From Epiperipatus broadwayi (Eukaryota; Onychophora; Udeonychophora; Euonychophora; Peripatidae), in contig JAQFVV010007261.1 in NCBI GenBank assembly GCA_028023455.1, forward strand, positions 1 to 64,000: a stretch of DNA of 64,000 nt, in the 5' to 3' direction. Under the pieces are notes generated by a model, which ran no database searches, was not told the origin of the DNA, and worked only from the letters and a program-made list of their open reading frames with translations. Both the position numbers and the translations under genes were made by a program. The stretch's first letter is position 1. Each line of letters begins with the position of its first letter. Shown here piece by piece: positions 35,447-46,700 of this stretch.

Positions 35447-38213
35447 CCATTAAGCATCACATGATCACATCTCCTATACTAGAAGATTAATTGTTGATAA
35501 ACAGAGCAAAACTCTCTATACAGTATTGCCACCTGTGCTAAACAGAGTAATCAATGGATGCTAGAAGGCTTGTGCATAAAATCCCTATCTAATGTCTACT
35601 CATTCAATATCGCCAGACTAGTTTCTGGCTTGTGGCCTTTGTCATTGAGGAGCTTTGGATCTGAGAGCACTGCATCTAAATCTTAGGATCTAATGCAACC
35701 CTCTAGCAAACATCTTTTATCTCTACTTAACTACAAAACTATGAGAATGAAATTGAAAACAAAAAAATATTTTCAATCTAAGCTCAATAGCTTCTATAGT
35801 CATATGGGTCTGAACTCAGTTCAGCACCCATACATTTTGGTGTCTTTGGCTTTTTTACAACCATAGCCACCACTATCCTATTAGGCAGGATTGGTGTTAA
35901 ACCATTAAGCATCACATGATCACATCTCCTATACTAGCGCATTAATTGTTGATAAACAGAGCAAAACTCTCCATACAGTATTGCCACCTGTGCTAAACAG
36001 AGTAATCAATGGATGCCAGAAGGCTTGTGCATAAAATCCCTATCTAATGCCTACTCATCCAATATCCTCAGACTAGTTTCTGGCTTGTGGCCTTTGTCAA
36101 TGAGGAGCTTTGGATCTGAGAGCACTGTATCTAGATCTTAGGATCTAATTCAACCCTCTAGCAATCACATTTTATCTCTACTTAACTACAAAACTATGAG
36201 AATGAAATTGAAAACACGAAAAATATTTTCAATCTAAGCTCAATAGCTTATATAGTCATAGGGGTCTGAACTCAGTTCAGCACCCATACATTTTGGTGTC
36301 TTTGGCTCTTTTACAACCGTAGCCACCACTATCCTATTAGGCAGGATTGGTGTTTAACCATTAAGCATCACATGATCACATCTCCTATGCTAGCACATTA
36401 ATTGTTGATAAGCAGAGAAAACTCTCCATACAGTATTGCCACCTGTGCTAAACAGAGTAATCAATGGATGCCAGAAGGCTTGTGCATAAAATCCCTATCT
36501 AATGCCTACTCATCCAATATCCCCAGACTAGTTTCTGGCTTGTCAGTGAGTTCAGACCCATATGACAATGTAAGCTATTGTAGCTTAGACTTAGGAACTA
36601 TTTTACCTTGTGTTTTCACATTTTATTCTCATAGTTTATGTAGATAACTATGAGAATAAAAGTGGAAGCTAGAAGGGTTGCATTAGATCCTATAATCTAG
36701 ATGCAAGGTGCTCTCAGATTCAAACCTCATCACTGGTGAAGGCTCTTACAAGCCAGTAGCCACCACTAGTCCTATTAGGCAGGATTGGTGTTTAACCATT
36801 AGAGCATCACATGATCACATCTCCTATGCTAGCACATTGATTGTTGATAAGCAGAGTTAAACTCTCCATGGACAGTATTGCCACCATGTGCTAGTATAGG
36901 AGATGTGTTCATGTGATGCTTAATGGTTTAACATCAATCCTGCCTAATAGGATAGTGGTGGCTATGATTGTAAAAGAGTCAAAGACACCAAAATGTATGG
37001 GTGCTGAACTGAGTTCAGACCCATATGACTATGTAAGCTATTAAGCTTAGATTGAAAATATTTTTTGTTTTAAATTTCATTCTCATAGTTTTGTAGTTAA
37101 GTAGAGATAAAAGGTGGTTGCTAGAGGGTTGCATTAGATCCTAAGATCTAGATGCAGTGCTCTCAGATCCAAAGCTCCTCACTGACGAAGGCCACAAGCT
37201 AGAAACTAGTCTGGGGATATTGGATGAGTAGGAATTAGATAGGGATTTTATGCACAAGCCTTCTGGCATCCATTGATTACTCTGTTTAGCACAGGTAGCA
37301 ATACTGTATGGAGAGTTTTGCTCTGTTTATCAACAATTAATGTGCTAGTATAGGAGATGTGATCATGTGATGCTTAATGGTTTAACACCAATCCTGCCTA
37401 ATAGGATAGTGGTGGCTATTGTTGTAAAAGAGCCAAAGATGCCAAAATGTATGGGTGCTGTACTGAGTTCAGACCCATATGACTATATAAGCTATTGAGC
37501 TTAGATTGAAAATATTTTTTGTGTTTTCAAAGTAGAGATAAAAGGTGGTTGCTAGAGGGTTGCATTAGATCCTAAGATCTAGATGCAGTGCTCTCAGATC
37601 CAAAGCTCCTCACTGATGAAGGCCACAAACCAGAAACTAGTCTGGGGATATTGGATGAGTAGGCATTAGATAGGGATATTATGCACAAGCCTTCTGGCAT
37701 CCATTGATTACTCTGTTTAGCACAGATGGCAATACTGTATGGAGAGTTTTGCTCTGTTTATCAACAATTAATGTGCTAGTATAGGAGATGTGATCATGTG
37801 ATGCTTAATGGTTTAACACCAATCCTGCCTAATAGGATAGTGGTGGCTATGGTTGTAAAAGAACCAAAGACACCAAAATGTATGGGTGCTGAACTGAGTT
37901 CTGACCCATTTGACTATATAAGCTATTGAGCTTAGATTGAAAATATTTTTTGTGTTTTCAATTTCATTCTCATAGTGTTGTAGTTAAGTAGAGATAAAAG
38001 GTGGTTGCTAGAGGGTTGCATTAGATCCTAAGATCTAGATGCAGTGCTCTCAGATCCAAAGCTCCTCACTGATGAAGGCCACAAGCCAGAAACTAGTCTG
38101 GGGATATTGGATGAGTAGGCGTTAGATAGGAATTTTATGCACAAGCCTTCCGGCATCGATTGATTACTCTGTTTAGCACAGGTGGCAATACTGTGTGGAG
38201 AGTGTTGTTCTGT
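35447..38213. mobile_element. foldback-type composite of inverted tandem units
   Basis: Units of about 455 bp, starting CCATTAAGCATCACATGATC, run forward from about 35446, 35901 and 36357. The third is scrambled after about 36543. After a partial forward unit from about 36796 the orientation flips near 36894, and reverse units begin near 36894, 37350 and 37780. The last stops at 38213, inside a unit. The whole block is flanked by a 13-bp direct repeat, ttattttgttaga, at 35434-35446 and 38214-38226, which looks like a target-site duplication. Long inverted arms of tandem units are typical of foldback elements, although those described (FB, Galileo) make shorter duplications. No coding capacity is seen. 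A diverged mini-copy lies at 59990-60345. Confidence 0.65.
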
Positions 38214-38226
38214 TTATTTTGTTAGA

Positions 38227-38582
38227 ATTGATTAAGTTGTTATAATTGAATTGCATGAATCTATTTATAATAATACATGTATAGAAAAATAAGGTGCAAC
38301 AAGTGTTAATGCTAATTGTAATATTTTAAGAGCTTTTTTATATCTTAAAATTTATTGCCGAAAATATTATATTAAAAACATATAGTAGAATGAATAAATA
38401 TGACTGCTGAGTATATGTATATTCTAAACCATTATATCACTCCGTCATATTATGAAGATAATTATATGTGGATAAATAAATGAAAATTTTGCACAAGATG
38501 CATCTATTGCTTATTTCTATTTGGTATGATAAACTAAATTACTTAAATAAAATGTACTATAGATAAAAAAAAACATATTAAA
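38227..38582. other. AT-rich spacer
   Basis: Between the foldback block and the RTE LINE; nothing recognised. Confidence 0.6.
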
Positions 38583-38599
38583 ATGTGTCATCATCATCA

Positions 38600-39180
38600 C
38601 CAACCATTATCAATCCACTGCATGATGAAGGTCTCTCCAAGTTCAATCCATATTTTCTTATCTTTAGCTTCTCTACTCCACATTACCCCTGCACAGTTTC
38701 TTATTTTATCCATCCATCTCACATGTGGTCTCTTTCTGGGTCTTTTACACTCTCTTGGAATCCAGTTTAAGATTTCAATTGTCTATCTATTTTCATCTCT
38801 TCTAGGAATATGTCCATCCCAGCTCCATTTCAATCTTCTAACTTTTTTAATGAGGTCAGTAACACCTGTTTGTTCTCTTACCCGTACATCATGTTCTCAA
38901 TCTCTTATTGTTACTTCCAACATGCATCTTTCCATACTTCTTTGAGTGGTCTGAAGTCTCTTTATTGCTCTTTCTATTAAGTATCCAAGTCTCAGATCCA
39001 TATGTAAGAACTGTTAAAACACATTTGTTAAAAACTTTTTCAAACACATAGGCATATTTCCTTGCCTAATTTCTACCAAAAGCATTCCAACTAAGTTTAA
39101 TTCTATGATTTATTTCAGTCATTATGTTTCCATCTGTATTAATAATATGACCAAGTTATTTGTAATTATTAACTTATTTT
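38600..39180 (-). pseudogene. RTE LINE C-terminal region
   Basis: The minus strand translates piecewise to QRSMERCMLEVTIRD, VREQTGVTDLIKKVRRLKW, SWDGHIPRRDENR, RPRKRPHVRWMDKIRN and WIELGETFIMQWIDNGW. This is the usual C-terminal signature of RTE ORF2, with its REQTG...LKW...GH.AR and WxDD/R.W blocks. Internal stops include one after the first block and one after DENR. Confidence 0.7.
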
Positions 39181-39860
39181 CACTCATCATAATCAGTCTT
39201 AATTTTCATACTTTGAGAAAATGCATTAAAAATTACTTTAGTCTTTTTAACATTTATCTTTAGTCCTACTTTCCTACTTTCATATGATAACTCCTGCAAC
39301 ATTTCCTGCAGCTCCAAAGCATTATTTGCAAAAACAACTACATTATTTGCAAAATCTAAATGACTTAAATAATCTCCAATTACTTTCACTCCTTTAGCTT
39401 CCCATTTTACTCCACAAAATTTTTCTTGTAGCACTGCTGTAAAAAGTTTTGGAGATATAGAGTCATGCTGTCTTACATCCTTCTCAGTGTTGACTTTTCC
39501 AGGAACATTTTGTAATCTAATTGTTGCTGTTGCATTTTTATAAATATTCTTTAAAATATGACAATATCCTGGATCTATACCTTGATGATCCAATGCTTTA
39601 ATCACTGAAGAAATGTTTATATAATCAAATGCCTTTTCATAATCTACAAATCCAAAGCAAAATGGCAACTCATATTCATTTCTTCTTTTTATAACTTCTC
39701 TCAATACCTGGATAGGATTTATTGTACTAAAACCATTTTTAAATCCATCTTGTTCTCTTGGTTTGTGGAAATCTAATGTTCTCTGTAGATGAGTTGTAAT
39801 TATGTTGGTAAAAATTTTGTATAAAACTGATAAAAGGCTGATGGGTCTGTAATTTCTCAT
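39180..39860 (-). pseudogene. RTE reverse transcriptase, catalytically dead
   Basis: An open frame of 226 residues covers most of the RT: NYRPISLLSVLYKIF (residues 3-17), FVDYEKAFD (71-79, first catalytic Asp kept), VRQHDSISPKLF (129-140; family form is G-V-R-Q-G-D), and DFANNVVVFAN (169-179). The catalytic box that should be FADD is FANN (39342-39353), so both metal-binding aspartates are asparagines. The R-Q-G-D glycine is also His. The frame stays open, yet it cannot polymerise DNA. It ends at a stop after KTDYDE. Confidence 0.85.
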
Positions 39861-39930
39861 ATTTTCTTTATCACCTTTTTTAAATATTAATATTAATACT
39901 GCATTCTTCCAATCATCTGGTACATCTTTT

Positions 39931-40524
39931 TTATTTAGACATTTGGTAGATAACTTTGATAAAAAAAAAGTTGTATTTCTTCACCTGATTTTTTTTTAAT
40001 GTATCAATTATAATTCCATCATTACCTGGAGCCTTTCCTTTCTTCATACATTTAATTGCATGTCTCACTTCTTCATTTAAAATTCTGGGCAATTCAGAAG
40101 ATGTAATAGATATAGGAAGTACTTGTTCTTTATTACTATGTAATTCTTGATAAAAGTCTTCTACCCATTTCATGATGTCATCTCTTTTTTCAGTAATAAT
40201 TCCATATTTTTTTCTTATTGCTGATGTAAATTTCCTACCAATACCAAAATGTTGTTTTATATTCTTTAGACTTTTATTCTCTTCAACTGTTTTCCTTGCA
40301 ATTTCACAGTTATACTTTCTTATATCATTTTCAACTCTTTTCTGCATCATTTTACAAAATTTGAGATATTCAATCCTTTTTAATGCCTCATTTTTATATA
40401 TCTTCATATTCCTTCTTTTTTTCATAAATTCTCTAGTCTCAGTAGAAATTTTATTTGTCAATTGCTGCTTTTTTCTACCAGCTATCTTTGTTGCAGTTTT
40501 CAAAAGTGTATCAGTTATTTTCAT
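39931..40524 (-). pseudogene. RTE ORF2 linker and RT fingers
   Basis: A 197-residue open piece between the endonuclease and the RT. It is basic and helical at first (KITDTLLKTATKIAGRKKQQ), then has MKKGKAPGNDGIIIDTLKK, the K-A-P-G-x-D-G-I block at the start of the RT. A frameshift in the poly-T run near 39955-39970 and a further gap separate it from the main RT frame. Confidence 0.7.
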
Positions 40525-40629
40525 ATTAATTTCATTTAAATCTGAATCATATTCAAAATCTACTAATGCTTGAAACCGATTTGTAAGTTCTAATTTAAAT
40601 TCATTAGAATGTTTCTGGAGATTAGAAGA

Positions 40630-41480
40630 TCAACTGTAAATATTGTTTTTTGTAATAAATTTTTGTCTCTCTAGCTTTGCATTAACACGTATCTTACATC
40701 TTACTAATTGGTGATCACTTCCTGTGTTAAATTTATTAAGAACATTACATTCTTGAAATATATATTTTCTGTTAGTCAAAATATAATCCAATTCTGCTGT
40801 ACCTTCATTTGGATGCTTCCATGTCCATTTCTTTTTAACATTTTTCTCAAAAAAAGAATTCATAATATAAAGTTTTTTTTTTCTGCAAACTCGATAAGTC
40901 TATGTCCTTTCTCATTTCTATTACCACAATCTAAATTACCTACATGACTTTCATCTTTCATTTGTTTACCAATTCTTGCCTTAAAGTCTCCCATAACAAT
41001 TTTAAAATGTTGTTTACTCTGATGAAAAGCCTTTTGTACATCCATATAAAAATCTTCTACTACTTCATCACTATGAGAACTTGTTGGAGCATAAACCTAA
41101 ATTATCTGCATTTTGTATCTGCTATTAAGTTGTATAATTAATCTTGCTACTCTGTCCAACACACCATCAATTTCAATAATGTTGTTCTTCCACTTTTTAT
41201 TTATAATGAATTCTACTCCACTTGTATTTCCAATATTTGTGCTTTTATAATAGAGTACATGTCCACTTTTTAAATTAATTGTCTCTTCACCTTTTCTTCT
41301 AACTTCACAAAGTCCAATAATTTCCCATTTAATATAAGACAGTTCTTCTAATTCTTGCAATCTTCCTTCTCTTGAAAGTGTTCTGCAGTTGTAAGTACCT
41401 AAATAAAAAGTTGTCAACAAATGGCAGCCTTGGTCTGCAATCAGGGGATTCTCAGACCCTTCGCCTTTGGCCTCCAACAA
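40630..41480 (-). pseudogene. RTE AP endonuclease, damaged
   Basis: Fragment 41480-41097 contains YLGTYNCRTLSREGRLQELE, IGLCEVRRKGEETI (the metal-binding Glu in E-V-R) and LDRVARLIIQL, then an in-frame stop just before VYAPT. Fragment 41045-40860 contains MGDFKARIGKQ: the family motif is GDFN and the Asn is Lys here (about 40980-40982). Fragment 40863-40630 contains KWTWKHPNEGTAELDYILTN and NTGSDHQLVRCKIR, so the terminal SDH is intact. The enzyme would have nicked target DNA for target-primed reverse transcription. Confidence 0.8.
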
Positions 41481-41850
41481 CTGCCTTTGTTGGTGACTTT
41501 ACAGCCTCCTGGGAATAAGGGCCATTTTGTCTGTCATAATTGTATAATTATTAGAAAATATTTATCATTTGCACATACATTCATTCTGCCTTACCAGGCA
41601 ACTGAGAAGAAAGATCATGGTGTTTCTTGATCTTAAACTCAGAGGTAAAAAAACTAATAAACTCACCATGCTGGCCAATGCATGTTGGTGAGCAGTCCAT
41701 CCATGTTTGTATAGTATATGAATAATCACATAGTAATAACAGCTGCAACGACAAGAATGTATGGAGTTGGACATTAGGAATTTGCCCTGCTCGGTTCTTT
41801 TAAGGCCTGCAAGAGGAATCAAATGGTCTCTTTTCAATTAATAGCAAACT

Positions 41851-43780
41851 CCTTGTAAACATAAAGATATAGTGGGATATGTGCATGTTAAGAATAAGAT
41901 AAAATATGAAGGTGGATATTAAAAATAAATGAAAGTTGATAAGTTAAAAGAAATTACCTCAAGCATTGCAAATACTCAAAGGCTACATAAAAGAAATGAA
42001 TTCACAATGGCTACTAATGAATGTATCCATCAACAATTAATTAATTAAAATCTTATATGAATTTAATCAAAAACATTGGATGAATTTCAACGATAGATAT
42101 AGTTGGCAGCTGTAAAAACTAATTAACAAAGTGACAACAGGTCATCATATAAATAGAATGAGTCAACCAGATTCAGCAATTATTCAGTCAGAATCAGTGA
42201 TGTATCTAAAGATCCTGCAGTGTTAGCGGTCATTGGAAGCATACCACCAGACTTCAGTCTTAGTCCCATGGAACATCAGCAGCCTGCCCATTTGCCCATT
42301 AGAATTGATGCCCAACTAATAATTTGAAGCTGCCAGAAATACCTAAGTGCCTGAATAAAAGAATATCATGAGATAGCAGTATAAAGAACCTACACAGAAG
42401 GAAACAAATAGTGAGAAGTCTCCACATTCCAAAATCCTATAGGTAATAAACATTTTTTAAATTTGCATTTCTGATAAATGTAGCCATTGCGATCCTTAAA
42501 GCCTCCAGAGTTAGTAAAACTAATGAACTATATAGCATGCATAAAATGAGCTATTGTTGCGTGTGTTTTAAATGCCATGTATTATTCAATGTTTTGTTAT
42601 ATTATATTTTATTATACGTATTAAGAATGTGTATGTAATTATTATATAAAACATCATTGTTTGGATTTATTAAGAAATTATAGAAGTAGATTAAAATTAG
42701 TTGATAAATTATCTTTAAACCTAATATTTTTTCATTCATTTCTTTTACCACTAATTAAAGCAGTAATGTATTGTATTATTCCTTTTGATTGAGCTAGTTC
42801 GGATTTCTTAGGCACTAAATTAGTTGGCCATCATTCAGGGCATGTTAGTTCTTTTAGCTAACTGGCGCCTGAGGTTTTACTTTGAAACAAAAAAGTGTCT
42901 TGAGTGATAAGTGTTCAATTTTGCAGCTGAAAAGATCTGTGCCCTTGAAATGTAGTCTGAGATATGTACCTTATATAGAGCTCTGGCTTGGTCACAGATT
43001 CCTTCTGGGCATTACTCTTCTCTGTCTAAGGGACTGTGGTTGTGCAATAATTAAATTGCATTGGTGTAGATCAAATGTATAATAATAAATAATTGTATTG
43101 TATATTGTATGTATAAAAGTAAGTCTATAAATTTTGCTTTCACACGTTTATTTTTATTAAAGAGTTAAAGTTCATGATATATTTTGAGTTCCCTAGGCAA
43201 TCTACAATTCCATCCGTTTCAATACTTATAATAAATTGTATCAGGATATGGCTTGCAATAAGTAAAACTGTTTTTAAATATCGTAGTGCAAGTCTAGAAC
43301 TTCCCCAACATCTTTCTTTAGAGAAACTATAAAGTGGAAGCACAATACCTATTAGTGTGGTATCATAAGGTTTTCAGATTTTTTTTTTTTCAATATTTTA
43401 TTCTCTAACTAAGAATAATTAAAGATTGATTTACCAAATAATGATTTGATGCATAATTAAATTAACTATGATCATGATTCTTGAAAAAAATATTTTACAT
43501 TTTGTTAGAACAAAAAAAAACAAAAACACAATTTTTTTGAATCCAACATCATATGATATGATCAAGCTAGTCAACTTATATATCATAAAGCTTTTTCATG
43601 AGCTGATAATATAGTTAAGAATATATAAAAATCACAATGTGAAGGTTGTATAACTAAAAACATAGGATATTTTTAACAGAAAAGCTTTGAATTAAACAAA
43701 GCATTATAATTTAAGAATATTCTATGAGATTTATTTCCATAAAATTATTTTATTAACTTAAATATAATATATATATATAT
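41851..43780. other. non-coding stretch
   Basis: No gene recognised. 42840-43070 is less AT-rich and ends in a repeated ATTGTAT-like tail (about 43080-43112), which might be a retroposon relic, but it has no clear A/B boxes. (TA)n at about 43766-43780 abuts the satellite array. Confidence 0.5.
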
Positions 43781-46700
43781 ATGATAAACAAAAATGCAAG
43801 TTAAAAAACTTGCTAACGCTTGTATTTATGTCCACAGATGGCGTCCTACCAAGACTGCCAATCAAGCGTGTTTTGTTTACATAAACGTCAGAGTAGTTAG
43901 TATTCACTATCTCTAACTATAATTCCACTTTCAGATCATGATTTCAAGCTATTTGCTATCGTCAGTGAAAGACAGGAATAAAGAAACTAGATCTGAATAC
44001 AAACTCTGAGCGTTTATGAAACAATTTCTATTCAGCTTGCAAGCATGAATTTTTTAGACACGTAATGTCTTCAAACTCAGCATAGCAAACCAGATAGCTA
44101 CATGGGTCTGATCTCAGTTCAGCATCACGACATAGTAGAAGCCTCTGCAATCTATATCATTGCAAGAAAGACCTCAAAGGTACATTTATGATAAACAAAA
44201 ATGCAAGTTAAAAAACTTGCTAACGCTTGTATTTATGTCCACAGATGGCGTCCTACCAAGACTGCCAATCAAGCGTGTTTTGTTTACATAAACGTCAGAG
44301 TAGTTAGTATTCACTATCTCTAACTATAATTCCACTTTCAGATCATGATTTCAAGCTATTTGCTATCGTCAGTGAAAGACAGGAATAAAGAAACTAGATC
44401 TGAATACAAACTCTGAGCGTTTATGAAACAATTTCTATTCAGCTTGCAAGCTGAATTTTTTAGACACGTAATGTCTTCAAACTCAGCATAGCAAACCAGA
44501 TAGCTACATGGGTCTGATCTCAGTTCAGCATCACCACATAGTAGAAGCCTCTGCAATCTATATCATTGCAAGAAAGACCTCAAAGGTACATTTATGATAA
44601 ACAAAAATGCAAGTTAAAAAACTTGCTAACGCTTGTATTTATGTCCACAGATGGCGTCCTACCAAGACTGCCAATCAAGCGTGTTTTGTTTACATAAACG
44701 TCAGAGTAGTTAGTATTCACTATCTCTAACTATAATTCCACTTTCAGATCATGATTTCAAGCTATTTGCTATCGTCAGTGAAAGACAGGAATAAAGAAAC
44801 TAGATCTGAATACAAACTCTGAGCGTTTATGAAACAATTTCTATTCAGCTTGCAAGCGTGAATTTTTTAGACACGTAATGTCTTCAAACTCAGCATAGCA
44901 AACCAGATAGCTACATGGGTCTGATCTCAGTTCAGCATCACCACATAGTAGAAGCCTCTGCAATCTATATCATTGCAAGAAAGACCTCAAAGGTACATTT
45001 ATGATAAACAAAAATGCAAGTTTTTTAACTTGCTAACGCTTGTATTTATGTCCACAGATGGCGTCCTACCAAGACTGCCAATCAAGCGTGTTTTGTTTAC
45101 ATAAACGTCAGAGTAGTTAGTATTCACTATCTCTAACTATAATTCCACTTTCAGATCATGATTTCAAGCTATTTGCTATCGTCAGTGAAAGACAGGAATA
45201 AAGAAACTAGATCTGAATACAAACTCTGAGCGTTTATGAAACAATTTCTATTCAGCTTGCAAGCGTGAATTTTTTAGACACGTAATGTCTTCAAACTCAG
45301 CATAGCAAACCAGATAGCTACATGGGTCTGATCTCAGTTCAGCATCACCACATAGTAGAAGCCTCTGCAATCTATATCATTGCAAGAAAGACCTCAAAGG
45401 TACATTTATGATAAACAAAAATGCAAGTTAAAAAACTTGCTAACGCTTGTATTTATGTCCACAGATGGCGTCCTACCAAGACTGCCAATCAAGCGTATGT
45501 TTTGTTTACATAAACGTCAGAGTAGTTAGTATTCACTATCTCTAACTATAATTCCACTTTCAGATCATGATTTCAAGCTATTTGCTATCGTCAGTGAAAG
45601 ACAGGAATAAAGAAACTAGATCTGAATACAAACTCTGAGCGTTTATGAAACAATTTCTATTCAGCTTGCAAGCGTGAATTTTTTAGACACGTAATGTCTT
45701 CAAACTCAGCATAGCAAACCAGATAGCTACATGGGTCTGATCTCAGTTCAGCATCACCACATAGTAGAAGCCTCTGCAATCTATATCATTGCAAGAAAGA
45801 CCTCAAAGGTACATTTATGATAAACAAAAATGCAAGTTAAAAAACTTGCTAACGCTTGTATTTATGTCCACAGATGGCGTCCTACCAAGACTGCCAATCA
45901 AGCGTGTTTTGTTTACATAAACGTCAGAGTAGTTAGTATTCACTATCTCTAACTATAATTCCACTTTCAGATCATGATTTCAAGCTATTTGCTATCGTCA
46001 GTGAAAGACAGGAATAAAGAAACTAGATCTGAATACAAACTCTGAGCGTTTATGAAACAATTTCTATTCAGCTTGCAAGCGTGAATTTTTTAGACACGTA
46101 ATGTCTTCAAACTCAGCATAGCAAACCAGATAGCTACATGGGTCTGATCTCAGTTCAGCATCACCACATAGTAGAAGCCTCTGCAATCTATATCATTGCA
46201 AGAAAGACCTCAAAGGTACATTTATGATAAACAAAAATGCAAGTTAAAAAACTTGCTAACGCTTGTATTTATGTCCACAGATGGCGTCCTACCAAGACTG
46301 CCAATCAAGCGTGTTTTGTTTACATAAACGTCAGAGTAGTTAGTATTCACTATCTCTAACTATAATTCCACTTTCAGATCATGATTTCAAGCTATTTGCT
46401 ATCGTCAGTGAAAGACAGGAATAAAGAAACTAGATCTAAATACAAACTCTGAGCGTTTATGAAACAATTTCTATTCAGCTTGCAAGCGTGAATTTTTTAG
46501 ACACGTAATGTCTTCAAACTCAGCATAGCAAACCAGATAGCTACATGGGTCTGATCTCAGTTCAGCATCACCACATAGTAGAAGCCTCTGCAATCTATAT
46601 CATTGCAAGAAAGACCTCAAAGGTACATTTATGATAAACAAAAATGCAAGTTAAAAAACTTGCTAACGCTTGTATTTATGTCCACAGATGGCGTCCTACC

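Larger units (their letters stand above)
38583..41850 (-). mobile_element. RTE-clade LINE, degenerate
   Basis: Minus-strand non-LTR retrotransposon. Order: 5' region (about 41850-41480), AP endonuclease (41480-40630), linker (40524-39931), RT (39860-39180), C-terminal region (39180-38620) and a 3' end in a short TGA/ATG-rich repeat (about 38583-38612), which is how RTE elements usually end. The sequence is less AT-rich than its surroundings. The coding region is almost entire in extent but is cut by stops and frameshifts. Confidence 0.8.

Noticed and set aside
38583-38945. Plus-strand 120-codon frame starting MCHHHH
   Set aside because: It is antisense to the RTE LINE C-terminus; the minus strand carries the recognisable motifs.
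40172-40947. Plus-strand frames of 133 and 79 codons
   Set aside because: They are antisense shadows of the RTE ORF2 linker and endonuclease.
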